A DNA stretch of 64,000 bases from Stenocarpella maydis (lineage: Eukaryota > Ascomycota > Sordariomycetes > Diaporthales > Diaporthaceae). This document shows positions 35,208-48,027 of the stretch, in pieces. The position numbers and the translations under genes are program-made. The notes beneath the pieces are model-generated. The model had not been told where the DNA came from. It searched no databases and saw nothing but the letters and a program-made list of their open reading frames with translations. The stretch spans positions 147,681 through 211,680 of the forward strand of contig NQMI01000034.1 of NCBI GenBank assembly GCA_002270565.1, given 5' to 3'. Every line of letters begins with the position of its first letter. Within the stretch, counting starts at the first letter, position 1.

Positions 35208-37253
35208 TAAGCAGCGAGACTGCCAGACAGCCAGACGGCTGCAGGCTGGGTCTATATAGTCCTAAAGAATGGTGACCCAGCCACCCGAGACGACTCGGAC
35301 ACCGGCGTATATACTGGTCGAAGCGACGAAGACCTTTGCCATAAGTGGCGAGGCGATACCTTGACGGCACTGCATTTACAGATGGCGGTACACGACAACA
35401 TTCCTGGGAAGAGGAAACACCTCATACGAACTTTTAATTGCTAATCAGCACGGGACATGGATCACTTCCAGGGCTGGCGTTGTTCTCTCCTTCGATTTCA
35501 CCAAAGACCCGCGCCGTGGCCTCGGACAATGACTGGCGGCTTCAAGGCGTACAATACAAACAGGGGCACAGAGGGCCGTGCTTTATATTATGGCTGCGTC
35601 TCTTCTGGGACATGAGTGGCGCGTTAGTTTGTGCATTTGCATAGAATACGTAATCACCTGTTTCGTCGGTTGGTCGGCGAGCAGGCATATTCCGATACTC
35701 GGATTTTGAAGATAATCGGTCTGGTCGCAGCTCACCCGACGCCACACAGACGGAGGGGCAACGCGTGGGCGGATTAGATAGTATGCAATACATGTATCAA
35801 CTCACATCTCCCTTCCGAGCGGTCCTGACCAGTCGAGCCCTCCCTTTGTGCTCAGCTTTCAGAGTACGTACCTGCTTCGGATCCGAAGGTCGGGCAAGGC
35901 AGGGGATGTTCGGCCGAGTCCCCTGGGCACCCCGGCATTGCCAAGTAAGCCTCTTGTGCAGATACGTACTACACCAGTCTCCTTCATTAAGCGGAGCTTT
36001 CTATTTACTCTGTAAAGTGTAAGAGTTTCTCGTGTGCGGATTGGTTGGGATTTGTATTGAGTGCGTGGATTGGTCAATCGATGTATTTCTTGATGTACTG
36101 TATATACCTCGGGGAGGATGTTATCAATATCATGATGATGAGAAAGGAGGGTGAGGATTACCTGGCTACCTAGGTACTTGGGTAGCTACCACTGGTACGC
36201 GCCCGTAGCTCTTGGGCGAGAAAGCTTGGCTGTTGTGCTGTAGGCCTAGGAGCCTTCTCTTAGCCTAGCGCCCCAATGTAGACGTCCCTCTGCTTGCTAT
36301 AATTCCTATATACTAACCCGAGGGTGCTACACGTGTAATTGAATGTAATAGCGAAAGCTCTATTTCACAAGCATATTTCTACACCGGTTCCTCCGAGCAT
36401 CGGGATGGGCTTGGCCTCCTTCTTAGGAAAAAGGCCTCGGTCCTACTACATAGTAATGGCTGCCGCTCCCCGCCCGGGGCTTGGTGTAGTTGGGACTCCC
36501 GGCCCGTTCTGGTTGGCCGCCCGGCTGTTGACGTGCTTTGGCTGCGGATCTCGTCATGTAAGAGCGCCTGCGGCCGTCGCAACCAACAGAGAAAAAAGTC
36601 CCATCTCGAATCCATGCAGGAGCGTGCATGGTAATGAAATACCTGCTGGCTGAATGGGGCCACTGCCCAAGGGTCTCGATGTCCCCGTCATCCCAACCCA
36701 TGTCTGTCCCCAGCACTCGCTCCTCACTCTTGATAGAGGGCCAAGGGTAGATATGCGGTTGGACTCGTCGACTTTCTCACTGCTCACCACCACCAAAGTA
36801 GTAAAACGCAGGCGGGCCCCCCACCCCATTGGGGATCCATACCCACCCACACTCATCATGTACGCTTCTCTTCCTGCCATACCATGGAACGAGCTTCCCC
36901 AGCAAGTGGTACCGTCGTGGCCCGCATTGCGTGCTCGCGTGCTAGCTGTGACATCTCCGTATATTACGTCCCCTCCCACCCGGTCGGTCTGGGCAAAAGC
37001 TTCCCGTCCCTCTTGTTTCTAGTTTCGCAACTTGGCCCATCGATGGCTTGCCCGAATATAATAAATAAGTCAAGCCAAGACAGCCTGACCCAGCGCGCAC
37101 CGTTGTTGCTGTCCAACAGCCCGCGAACCGGCTGCTTGGAAGTCTAGCTTATTATAGCTTTAGCCTTGCCTCTTGGTTGCTCTGGGCATTTTTGTTTATT
37201 TGTTATACTTTGGTGAGTCGTTCGATACCACATAACCGAGACTGAGATCCGAG
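35208..37253. other. Intergenic 2 kb, no supported gene
   Basis: Holds TACCTAGGTA at 36167 followed by GGGTAGCTACC. Short frames only. Confidence 0.6.
36167..36176. repeat. TACCTAGGTA palindrome, copy 5
   Basis: Perfect copy in intergenic DNA, with TAGCTACC repeats beside it. Confidence 0.8.
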
Positions 37254-39328
37254 ATGTCACCCGCCAAGGATGTCAGGATAGAGAAGGACGGGGAGGTCGC
37301 CTCCTCTGCGCCTGCCCCCGTGGGGACGACGGCATCGGCGTCCATGGACCACGGTATCGAGTCCAGCTCGGACGAGTCCCTCGACGACAACTACCAGGTG
37401 TTCAAGGTGACCGAGGACCTCGAGGTTGATCCGGCCGAGGCGAAGCGCGTGGTGCGCAAGATCGACCGGAGGGTGGTGCCGGTGCTGTTCATCACCTATA
37501 TGCTGCAGTACCTCGACAAGAGTGGGTCTCGGGACTCTTAAGGAGGCTCGAGTCTGTGCCGGTTCTTGTCTTCTGGATGGTTTTTGCTGACTTGTTCTTT
37601 TCCCGTGTAGATTCACTGAACTTCGCAAGTGTATATGGCCTCAAGAAAGGGACGAACCTGCACGGGCAGGACTACTCCTGGCTAGGTTTGTCCCTCCTGC
37701 AAAGTGACCTGTGGGGGGAAGTGAATACTCAACCCTGCCATCGACAGGATCGATCTTCTACTTCGGCTACCTCGTCGCGCAGTTCCCGGCGTCGTTTGCG
37801 CTTCAGGCCCTACCGATCGGAAAATTCGTCAGCATCATCACGGTGGCATGGGGTGCCATCCTGATGACCACGCCAGCGTGCACGTCGTTCGCGGGCATCG
37901 CAACGAACCGGTTCCTGCTGGGCTTCTTCGAGGCGGCCATCAACCCGGCCTTCGTGCTGATTATGAGCATATGGTACACGTCTGAGGAGCAGCCGCTGCG
38001 GCTTGAGGCGTACTATTGCACCAACGGCATCGCAACCATGTTCGGCGGGCTCATCGGCTACGCGGTGGGCCACATCACCACGGGTATTGCGCGGTGGATG
38101 TACGTCTTCATCATCTTCGGCTCGCTCAGCGTCTTCTGTGGGCTCATCAGCTTGCTGGTGCTGCCAGACCTGCCGTCGACGGCGAGGTTCCTCGATGAGC
38201 GCGAGAAAGCAATCGCAGTGGACCGCGTGGCGCGCAACAGGCAGGGTGTCAAGAACCGGCACTTCCGGTCATACCAGGTCAGCTTCCACAGTCCTTCTGT
38301 ACCTGCTTGGGAATAACAATACCCTCTCCGGGGCCATGCTCCCAAAACCATGGCCACACTGTGTCCTGCCCCCCGCTGTGTTGGAATAACATTTCCTTCC
38401 TTGCTTGTTTGAAAGCTGACTCTCAATGCCACAATAAAGGCCGTGCAGTGCGTCAAGGACCCGAAGACGTGGATCTTGTTTGTGCTTGCTGTGGGGGCGC
38501 AGGTGCCCAACTCGGCCTTAACCAGCTTCACCAGCATAATCATCAACAGCTTCGGCTTCGACACGCTCGGCTCGCAGTACCTGCAGATCCCCGGCGGGGC
38601 GGTCCAGTTCCTGGCGCTCATCGTCGGCGGGTGGGTGTGCACCACGTGGCCGCAGACACGGTGCATCACCATGATTGTGGCCAACACGATCTGTATCGTC
38701 GGGGCGGCGCTGTTGGTCGGGCTGCCGGATGAAAACAAGGTGAGATGCCTCACCGCACCCTCCTCTTCTCGAGCCGGCATTCTGTACGTGTACACGTATG
38801 TACAGCAGGAACTGACGGTTGTTGCTGTCGCCTAGTGGGGACGGCTGGTTGCACTCTGGCTGTGCTACTTCCAAGGACTGGGCTTTAGCATGTCGTTGAC
38901 GATGGTGTCGTCCAACATCGCGGGCAGCACCAAGAAACAGCTGACTGCCGCCATACTGTTTACGGGATACTGCGTTGGTAACATCATCGGGCCGCAGACC
39001 TTTATTGACAGTGAAGCGCGTGAGTTCCAACCCCCGTTGCTGCTGATGCATCCTCATCTCCAAGGTGGCCCTCCTGAGCACATGGGTGTGCAGAACGGCT
39101 AACATATCGCCCCCACGCCTCCGTACAGCCAGGTACCACAGCGCATATATAGCCATGCTGGTCGGGTACACGATCAAGCTGCTGGCGGTGGTCGTGCTGT
39201 ATGTTTACATGTGGCGTGTGAACAAGGCGAGGGACGCCGCTGGACACGTCAATGACCGGGCGGCGATTGAGAGGGGAATGCATGACGAGACTGAGCTGGA
39301 CAATCCCGGGTTCAGATACTCGCTCTGA
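37254..39328 (+). CDS. MFS permease, Dal5 / anion:cation symporter family
   Basis: Six exons (37254-37521, 37611-37685, 37748-38277, 38416-38739, 38836-39019, 39129-39328) give 526 residues. A charged cytoplasmic N-terminus (about 1-75) leads into twelve predicted helices. Family marks are R-R-V-V-P-V-L-F ... Y-L-D-K-N-S-L-N-F-A-S at helix 1, G-x-F-E-A-A-x-N-P in the helix 4-5 region, and the late D-S-E-A-P-R-Y-H-S-A-Y motif. Relatives import allantoate, nicotinate, pantothenate or other organic anions with protons; the substrate here cannot be told. The protein belongs in the plasma membrane. All introns keep frame, so the gene appears intact. Confidence 0.9.
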
Positions 39329-40126
39329 TGCATTGGCTGGCATGGGATCAACATGGGTACAATGGGATTTGGATAATGTGTTATTCATGTGATTAATTAT
39401 AGAGAGGCGGTTGCCGGGTAGGAATTCCTAGCACGTGAGGTGCGGCCCGCTCGAGACGGCCACAGGAATCGGCGTTGGCCATCCTCTGTTTCGTCCTGGA
39501 GTGACAGTGGCTGCCATGAGAGAAATCGGACATCCGGCTCGTGCGACGCACGCAGCATGTGGTGGCGTTGTAGGGTATGCTGTAAAGACAGGCTGACCCA
39601 AATCGGAGAGCAGCAAGGGATTAGTCGGCAGACGTACGCACAGCAAGTACGTCTCTGTGACGTGGGTGTTGAGGAGACAATGTCTGAAGGGTCTGGACCC
39701 TGGCAGCCCTGGGCGGGACCCCGTGTGTCTGTGCAGTGTGGGTGGGCTGGGTGACGATCTAGGCCCAAAACAGGGCGGCCAGCATCCGAAATGACGGCAT
39801 AGGCAGGACCCAGCAACAAGAGCTTCAACAACCCTTTTTGCTGCTGCCCAGGCCTGTCAGGGTGCCCACTCGAACCAAACCTCACCCGCCGTGCAGCGAG
39901 ATAATATCTATCTACCTGCACAACCACGCACTCTCCCGTCCACCACCACAGCCAATCTCTCAGCCCTCTCGCCTTACCCCAATATTCTCTCACCCGTCCG
40001 CTCCAACAAGCCAGAGACAAAGCTGCAAGGCCAAAAAGGAAAAAAAAGCCCTCCGTTCGAACACCGCAGAGGCACTCCCTGCTTCCTCCCACACCGACTA
40101 CATTACCCACCAAAAGCGCCGCCGTC
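39329..40126. other. Intergenic / CHO1 promoter
   Basis: Contains the C/A-rich leader of CHO1 just before 40127. A 253-codon minus-strand frame runs through it into CHO1 but has no recognisable domain. Confidence 0.55.
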
Positions 40127-41128
40127 ATGTCCAAGAGAAGCTCTTCTTCCGCCACCAACGGCGGTGCCCAAAAAGGTGAGCAGGTCTCGTGTATGTTTCT
40201 GTCATCACCATCCCCCCCTCAAGCTCGGCACGAAAGCAGGAACAAGTGCTGACATCTTCGCCCTCCTGCCATCACAGCATATGACAAGCAAAAGGACCTC
40301 CTCTCCTCCGAGACGGGCCACTTCTCCCTGGTCCGGGCCATGCACCTGGCAGACCTGATCACGGAGCTCAATGGTACGACGCCTCCCCCGACCGACCCGT
40401 TTGTGACTGCGCACAGCACCAAGCTAACCTAGACAACCCCCTCCCGCTCAGGCTTCTGTGGCATCATGTCCGTCTTCTCCTCCCTGCGATACTGCCTCCA
40501 GGACGACTACTCGCGCGGCAACATCTACGCCGCACTGGCCTTCCTGCCCTTTGGTCTCTTCTTTGACTTCATGGACGGCAAGGTCGCTCGCTGGAGGAAG
40601 AAGAGCAGTATGATGGGCCAGGAGCTCGACAGCCTGGCGGACCTGGTACGTCTTTCCGTTGTGGGTGTGTATAATACATACACATACCCACACACACACA
40701 CATTCAGCCACCCAAAATCTCTGGAATAACCGCTGACTGCTTACTCCCTCCACCCACAGATCTCCTTCGGCCTGGCTCCCGCTGTCGTGGCCTTTGCCAT
40801 CGGCATGCGCACCACGCTCGACCACGTGTGCCTGGCCTTCTTCGTGCTGTGCGGCCTGACCCGCCTGGCGCGCTTCAACGTCACGGCGACGGCCATCCCC
40901 AAGGACGCCACCGGGAAGGCTCGCTACTTCGAGGGCACCCCGATCCCCACCAGCCTGGGGCTCGACGCCGTCATGGCCTACTGGGTCTCGCAGGGCTGGG
41001 TCCACGACGCCATCCCCGGCGGCCTGTGGTTCGAGGGCACCCCCTTCGCCGTCCACCCGGTCGTCGCCGTCTTTATGCTGCACGGCTGCCTCATGACCAG
41101 CAAGACCATTCACGTTCCTAAGCCATGA
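40127..41128 (+). CDS. CHO1: CDP-diacylglycerol-serine O-phosphatidyltransferase (phosphatidylserine synthase)
   Basis: Four exons (40127-40175, 40278-40373, 40452-40645, 40760-41128) give 235 residues. The CDP-alcohol phosphotransferase signature D-G-x2-A-R-x8-G-x3-D-x3-D is complete (Asp90, Gly91, Ala94, Arg95, Gly104, Asp108, Asp112). It lies between hydrophobic segments, followed by T-R-L-A-R-F-N. It makes phosphatidylserine from CDP-diacylglycerol and serine in the ER, the first step of the de novo route to phosphatidylethanolamine and -choline. The N-terminus is a short Ser-rich tail. It is a little shorter than yeast Cho1. Tail-to-tail with the threonyl-tRNA synthetase gene, 394 bp apart. 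A CA microsatellite sits in intron 3 (about 40689-40702). Confidence 0.93.
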
Positions 41129-41522
41129 GGCCGGTTGGCCGAGAATGACAGGGGGGTTGCCGCTATTACTGCTACCATTACGTCGGTGGCAGCGAGGGTT
41201 TTCAGGCCTACTATTGACACTTGTTTTCCTTTTAACCCTCCTCTCGCCCCCCGCGGTAGCACTTTACGGAGTCATGCGCCGGTCGGGGCTGCAATGGGGA
41301 ACCCTATCTATATGGACTGTTTCCAAGCGGCAACTTGTTGATGATACCTTTTTGCTAGCATCATGGAAGAAACGGCAATTCGCACACAAAAATTGAGCTA
41401 AATATGGTCCGAGGCAAGAAAGGGCCGCATTGAAAAGATTAAAAAAAAATCTCCATTCACTCCTTCACGTTCTATCTTCTCTCAACCCCTCTCGTGCGTC
41501 ACGGCTCACCCGCGTCTATGGC
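41129..41522. other. Shared 3' intergenic region (CHO1 / THS1)
   Basis: 394 bp between two convergent genes. An A-run near 41441-41449 may belong to a poly(A) region. No gene. Confidence 0.6.
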
Positions 41523-43892
41523 TTACTCACCCTCCTTGGTCTGCACGGGCAGCTCCTTGGCCGCCGCGGGGAACGGGTTGTACGTGCCGCGCTCGTCCCT
41601 GAGCCTCCCGATCTTCTCGGCCGCCTCGTCGAGCCCCACGGGCGTGCCGCGCGACTGGGTGTCGGTGTCGTCGCGGTAGCGGATGTTGACCTGGCGGTTG
41701 CGCATCTCCTCGTCGCCGACGACAAGGACAAAGTTGTACTGTGCGAGCTGTGCGCGGCGGATCTTCTTGGGCAGCGTCTCGCCGCTCGTGTCGATGTCGA
41801 CGTACATGCGCATGCGCGTCTTGAAGAGCCGCCGCACCTCCTCGGCGTACCCGTAGAAGCCCTTGCCCACGGGGATCACCATGACCTGCCGCGGCGACAG
41901 CCACAGCGGCCACTTGCCGCCGTAGTGCTCGCACAGGATCGCCGCGAACCGTTCCACCGACCCGGCCATGGCGCGGTGGATAATGACCGGCCGCGCGCAC
42001 CCGGGGCTCAGCGGCTTCTTGGTCGCCCGCTTGACCTCCCTTGCGGCGTCCTCCTCCGTCGCCGCGGGGGTCGGCGCCGGCTTGGCAGCCTCCTTGTCCT
42101 TGTCCTCCTTGGTGACGCCCTCGGCCGTCATATACTCGAGCGAGAAGTTGTCGGGTTGCACAAAGTCTAGCTGGGCCGTGGCGCACTGCCATTCTCTGCC
42201 CAGGCTGTCGACGACCTTGATGTCTATCTTGGGCCCGTAGAAGGCGCCGTCGCCAGGGTTCAGCTCCCACGAGGCCCCAATCTTCTGCGTGAAGTCGTCC
42301 AGCGCCTCCTTGAGAGCTGCCTCTGCCTTGTCCCAGGTGGCGATCTCGCCCATGTAACCCTCTGGCCTCGTGGAGAGCTTCAGCTTGAACGACATGCCCA
42401 GCAGCCCGTAGAATTCCTTCAGGAAGTCGAAGCAGTCGTCCATTTCCTGCTTGATCTGGTCCTGGCGGCAAAAGATATGCGCGTCGTCCTGCTGGAATCT
42501 CCGCACCCGTGTCAGGCCCGACAGCGCCCCGGACGCCTCATTGCGGTGCAGGACACCAAAGTCCGCAAGCCGCAGGGGCAGCTCCCTGTGTGAGCGCTCA
42601 CGGTTGGCAAACATCAGACAGTGAGCGGGGCAGTTCATCGGCTTCAGGCCAAACTCCTCCTTGTCCACCTTCTGGATAAACATGTCGTCCTTGTAGTGTG
42701 CCCAGTGGCCGGATTGCTTCCACAGCTCTGCGTTGTACATGTTGGGGGTGATGACCTCGTCGTAGTCCCTCTTCCAGTACTGCTCCTTCAGGAACTCGAC
42801 GATCTTGTTGAATATGCGGGCGCCGTGGGGCAGCCAGAATGCGGATCCGGGGCTGACACCATCGAAGAAGAACAGTTCCTGGTCCCTTCCGATCTTGCGG
42901 TGGTCCCTCTTTGCGGCCTCCTCGAGCAGCTTCTTGTGCTCGGCCATCTTCTTCTTGTCCGGGAAGCTGACACCGTAGACACGCTGTAGCGAGTCGTTCT
43001 CTTGGTTACCCAAGAAGTAACTGGCCGAGTTCTTGAGAATGGAGAAGGCTTCTATCCTGCCCGTGTCGGGGACGTGGGGTCCTCGGCAGAGATCTATCAG
43101 CGGGCCGTTCCTATATACAGTGGTGGATGTCCCGTCTGGGATCTTGTCCTTGATGATGTGTTGCTACAACATTTCAGATTAGCCAGGACTGCGGGCACGA
43201 TACGGCGGCTGGGCGGTTCGCACCTTGTACTTGTTGTATTTGAACATGTCCAGAAGCTCCTCCTTGGTCATGACCAGGCGCTCAAACTTCTGTTTCTCCT
43301 TGGTGATCTTGCTGACGATGGTCTCGAGCGGCTTCCAGTCCGAGTTCTGAACAGCGGCGCCGTCCGGGAGTGCCATTTCGTAGTAGAAACCCGTGTCGAT
43401 CGGGGGCCCTATGCACAGAGAGCACCCGAAGCGCCGCTCGCAGGCCTCGCCCAGCACGTGTGCGGAGCTGTGCCAGAAGACTGTCCTGCCGACGGGGTGG
43501 TCAAAGTCCAGGAGCTCGAGGGCGCAGCTGGCCTCGAGCGGGCGGTCGAGGTCCCACAGCTTCTCATCGTCCTTGTCTAGCCTCGCGACCACCGTGCGCT
43601 TGTACAGGGAGTTGGAGATGCCCTTGGCGATCTCGCCGGGGGTGGTCTCCCAGGACGTGCCGTCAATGACCTTGCCGTCGGGCATGGTGATCTTGATGGT
43701 CTCGCGGGGCTGCTTGGCGGCCTGCTCGTCCTGCTTGGCCTTGAGGCGGTCGAAGAGGTCGAGCCTGTCCTGCAGGAAGGAGGGCGGAGGCTGCATCTCC
43801 AGCGGCCCCGACTCGTCGGCCTTGGGGGCGGAGGCCTTCTTCTCCTTCTTGGGAGCCTTCTGCTTGGCGGGTGGTGCTGCAGCGTCCGCCAT
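41523..43892 (-). CDS. THS1: Threonyl-tRNA synthetase, cytosolic
   Basis: Exon 43892-43224 and exon 43163-41523, with a 60-nt intron, give 769 residues. A Lys-rich extension (1-40) precedes the TGS domain. The editing domain has H-S-S-A-H and [11 protein letters not shown], with C-R-G-P-H beyond the splice. The class II core shows the zinc cysteine in M-N-C-P-A-H, motif 2 ([12 protein letters not shown]) with R-F-x-Q-D-D-A-H-I-F, and motif 3 around [11 protein letters not shown]. The anticodon-binding domain ends the protein. A low-complexity insert rich in Lys, Ala, Pro and Glu (about 35 residues, coded near 42000-42110) interrupts the core. It charges tRNA-Thr. The start ATG has the context GCCACCATGG. 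A GTGAGT right at the stop could hide one more intron. Confidence 0.95.
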
Positions 43893-44384
43893 GGTGGCTG
43901 TCGTCTGGCGGCTCGAGCCTGTGACTGTGCGATGGGCGGATCGGTTCGAAGAGTTGCGGAACGGTGAGTTGTGAGTGAGGAGAGAACGAATGCCTTCGGC
44001 CTCGCTTGTTAGAAATGCAGTAGGGGAGGGAACCAGCGAGGGAAGTGGTGGCACGGTCCCGGACTGTCAGATCTGGTGACTCACAGGGCGAGGTCGAGGT
44101 TGGAAATGTAAGACGGGTGTTGCAGTTTTGAAATTGGTGCGTGTCTCCAATTTCAAGTGGCACTTGGGAGCAATTGAAGGTTCTGCCCCGCGCGAAGATC
44201 GACCCCTCTGCCCCTCCACTCTCTCGAATTCATTACAGGCCAAGTGCCATCATCCATGGGCAAGGGTCCGCGCTTGGGGGTGAGGCAGGGCTAAGCAAAA
44301 GACTCATATGACCGACCCATCTATGGTGACATATCGACACACAAAAACCCGGAAAATACAGCACACAATTATACATATAGCTCA
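43893..44384. other. Intergenic between THS1 and the glucosidase gene
   Basis: 5' flank of THS1 and 3' flank of the upstream glucosidase gene. Nothing recognisable. Confidence 0.6.
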
Positions 44385-47105
44385 TCACGGCTTCCGGTCG
44401 TTCAGCTCGACGGCCTCATATCGGCCCCTGCCGCCCTTCCGTTCTTGGCAGTACTCGACAGCGGACGCAATCACACCCATCACCTTTCGTCTGAAGAGCA
44501 CAACAAGCAGCACAGCTGCCAGGAAAACGAAGGGCGTGCTCGTCGATACGCCAATATCCCTGCTGAAGTCCTCGAACGCCTGCTCAATCATGTCCTCAAC
44601 CGCCTGGCCCCTTGTGAACTCGAGGCCCATCAGCATGATCACGCACGCCGTCCAGCCCGTGAAGGCCCTGCTGTGACGCCCCTTGCCCGTCTTGTCATCG
44701 TATTGCTCCCAGGCGAACCCCGTCTGGTGGTAGTTCCTGTACGCCGTCTTGACAACCTTGTCCCTGAGCTCAGCCGCGAGGGCCAGGGCCCGCTCTTGCA
44801 CAGCTGTCGGGGGCCTCTGGTGGCCCTCGAGGCCCACGGCCCTCAGCCGCTGGACCGCCAGCACGTTTATGTTGACCCAGACCGCCCCGCGCCAGTAGTC
44901 CTCGTCCTTCCTGTAGCCTTGGTCCTCGGAGCTGAGGCTGCGGAGCCCGTGCTGCGACCACAGCTTGTGAGGGTCCGAAATCAGGTCCAGCACCGCCGGG
45001 AGGTGCGGGTGGTCGGCCCTCATGAGCCCCATGAGCAGCGGGAACACCGAGACATAGCCCTGGTGGCACACGTGCTGGAACTGCGCACTGTCATCGTGGC
45101 CCACGACCGTCGCGTCGCAGTAAGCACCCTCGTTCTCGTTCCAGTGCAGCACGTCCATGTTGTGCTGGACCGCCTCCATCTGCTCCCGGTGGACGTCTGC
45201 GGCGTTCTTGTCGCCGAGTGCCTGGGCCGCCTGCATCAGAGCACGCGACGACGCACCTACCCACGCGAGCGCATCGACGTGCAGCTCGCCCGGGTGTGGT
45301 GGGTTCGCCCTGGGGTAGTCGTCGAGCCCGCTCGTCAGCGTGTGTTTTGGTGTCCTGCCACGCCACCGGTAACTCTCGACCAGCACGTGGTTGTCGGGCC
45401 GGGGCCAGGCGTTGAGGTCGCCGGCTTGCGTGCGGCGGAACCACGAGAAGTGTCGGTCGAAGAGCGGGTATAGCTCCTTGACAAGTGCTTTCCCTGCCTC
45501 CTCGCTGGCGAGATACCTTGACGGGTGACCAAGGTAGCTGGAAGGTCTCGTCACCTTCTTCAGGAGGGCGGGCAGGACGAGCGCCAGCATCGTGGGCGGG
45601 TTCGCGTGATGCGGGTACTGCGTCTGGAACTGAGGCGGCACCTTATCCCGCGCTTCAGGCCCAAGTATCTGCTCGCGGGCGATCCACCCCTCAGAGCTCA
45701 TCTGCTTGAACCAGCTACGGATAACGGAGACGGCCAGGTCGAAGTCCCATTCGATGACGGGCAGCAGGTGGAAGCCTTCGTCCCACAGGAAACCCCTGGG
45801 GAAAACAGACCTCGAGGGCGTGAACGAGAGGAGCGATGTAGGCCCTGTCGTGGTGACCGAGGCACGGCCCATGGCTGCCTTCTCTTTCATCCAGAAATCG
45901 GGCTCAGTCTCGTCAAACTCTGGTTCTTTGGCGGCAACCCTGCTGTCTCCGTGGAAGAAACCCAGGCCGCCCAGGAGGTTTGACAGCAGCCCCTGAGCAA
46001 AATTTGCATACTTGTCGTCATGGAAGACAGAGGACCGCGGGAACACCCTGTCTACCTGCGAGGGGAACGAACTGCGCAGCCCCTCCAGCCTCGTGACGTT
46101 TGCTATGGCGTATCGGTCAGCACGGACACACCCGCCGTGCTCGACTATGGACTTACGGGAGTTGCGGTAGTTGAATGTTGCCGAGAAGGCGCCGATGAAA
46201 TTGTAGTGCACAAAGTGTATATTCCCATCGCCAGGCTTACTATATGGCACGACCTTCCTGTAGTCCTGCGACTCGTCGTTCTTGAGTATATCAGTAAAGA
46301 TGGCTGAAGCAATTGTTAATTAGTACGCGCCTCCGAGTCCTCCCGGCCGGTGTGTTCACCTACATCTGGCCTGCCATATCTTGTCCTCGGGAACATTGAC
46401 GCTGTTGAGAGCAGTACGGTGGATGATGTTCTCCCTGCTGTCGGTGCTGATGACAAGGTCAAAAGGTCCCAGCTTGGGGTCACGGCCATGACAAGACGCG
46501 CCGAGCGCCAGCGAATGGCCCGTCCCCTTGTTCAGATTCTCGCAGTACAGGGTCTTGGCCTTGGTTGCCGTGTCGGCCATGCCTTCGAGAGCAACGTGGA
46601 AGATGAGCGTCGTCTTGGTGTTGGCGGGAGCACCTGGCCGCGCGGCGCCGGTGACCCTGACGGACCAGCCCTGACCATCCTCGCTCTTGACAAACTCAGT
46701 GGTGAGGTCAATCTGAAGCTCCTGGTCGTGGATGAGCTGGGAGCCACCGATCCGCGGGTCATAGGTGGTCCAGCCGAATCCCTTCACCCCGTCGTCCTGC
46801 TCGCATGTATCCCGTAATGCTGCGTGAGAGGAATGTGAGCACTGCGTGCTTGGTGGTCAGTGTGATGATGCCGGGAGAGACGTACTGTCAACCAGGCGGT
46901 TCCGGTCATCTCCGCTTGCCCAGATGAGCCCCATGAGAAGAGTCTCAGGTATCTGGGGCCGGACACCAAAGTATAAATTCGGCCTGTAGGGCCCCCATGT
47001 GTGCCAGTCGAGTCCACTGCTGCCGGCGCTGTCCTGGGCGCAAGAGACGAGCCACGGGTTGAGCAGAGTGCCAATGGCCAAGAGGTGAATCAGGATGAGA
47101 CCCAT
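44385..47105 (-). CDS. CWH41: Mannosyl-oligosaccharide glucosidase (ER glucosidase I, GH63)
   Basis: Four exons (47105-46886, 46819-46364, 46303-46157, 46102-44385) join in phase to 846 residues. A hydrophobic leader (about 1-22) is followed by the GH63 N-terminal domain (W-G-P-Y-R-P-N-L-Y-F-G-V-R-P, C-E-Q-D-D-G, G-F-G-W-T-T-Y-D-P-R). The catalytic (alpha/alpha)6 domain follows (F-P-R-G-F-L-W-D-E-G-F-H, D-Y-W-R-G-A-V-W-V-N-I-N). It removes the outermost glucose from the Glc3Man9GlcNAc2 glycan in the ER. Unusually, a second hydrophobic helix (T-P-F-V-F-L-A-A-V-L-L-V-V-L-F) with a basic border (R-R-K) lies about 40 residues before the C-terminus. The enzyme may therefore be anchored at its C-terminal end. 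Confidence 0.92.
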
Positions 47106-48027
47106 GGTGCTACCACTACAGCGACAGTGAGAGCACGGGCATGGGCATGGGCACCGGTCTGAGGCAATGTTTATGTGCGCAGGTAACCAAGAAAGCCGGT
47201 GTCAACTCGTTGGCCACACACCAACGACGATATCCGGGAGGGTGAGGTGGATAGATGGTGCAAGACTGAATGAATGAGTATTTGGACGAAAAGAACCGTC
47301 ATGTCCGACTACAGATTATGAGACGAGAGGGAGACCAGGCTATCGACCGGCCCCGTAACACTTGGACGCCGGCCCATGGTCCCTTTCATTCGTGCGTTTG
47401 TTTGTTGCAGTTCTTAGCCCGGCAGCCTGGTGTGCCACAAGCAGGCCCGGGGAGCGCAGATCCAAGGAGCAGGAAGACACTGGAAGACACTGCCATTGGG
47501 CTGCGCCGTCATTGGACTGCACCAAAGACGGCCAAACGAAACGGCGGCTTGAGTGCCTTCCTTGCTCGGGGAGGTGCCAAGTCGCAGCGCACAATCACGA
47601 GCGAGGAGGGGCGGTTCCCGGACCTTCTGTACCCAGAGCGGGACGCAAACCCCAGCCATTTTCTGGCATTCCCAGGCTTTTGTTAGTCTTGTTAACGCCT
47701 AGGTAATCTGCACTAGGTATTCCCAAGGGTACGACGCAGCCCCTGTCGACCCAAGGCACTGACGACATTTGGATCACTCCGACTCTTATTAGCCGCAACC
47801 AGCGGCAACTTTATCATTGGTGATTTGGACTACACTACAATTGCCATTGGCCTCGACACCATCAGCGCAAGAAAAGCCCACCAGACCAATCCTCCTCTCC
47901 TGCCGCAACCTCTCAGCAATGGGGTGAACCCCCCCCCCCCNCCCCCCAAAAAAAAAACCCCCCAGCTTAGACTTCGCTCGCCACTCGCAACCACGCCGTC
48001 CAGACCAGAGGGATCCCGAGAATTGCC
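47106..48027. other. Divergent promoter region, glucosidase and F-box genes
   Basis: Holds CCTAGGTA at 47698 and, at 47929-47957, a C-run with one N (47941) followed by an A-run, which looks like a sequencing or assembly scar about 80 bp before the F-box start. No gene. Confidence 0.6.

Noticed and set aside
39397..40158. 253-codon minus-strand frame
   Set aside because: It lies in the CHO1 promoter and overlaps its first exon. No domain, low plausibility of composition.
40448..41113. 221-codon minus-strand frame
   Set aside because: Antisense to CHO1, whose exons and catalytic motif are clear on the plus strand.
41430..42170. 246-codon plus-strand frame
   Set aside because: Antisense to the threonyl-tRNA synthetase gene. 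A composition artefact.
44445..45473. 342-codon plus-strand frame
   Set aside because: Antisense to the GH63 glucosidase gene. Arg/Val-rich chance frame.
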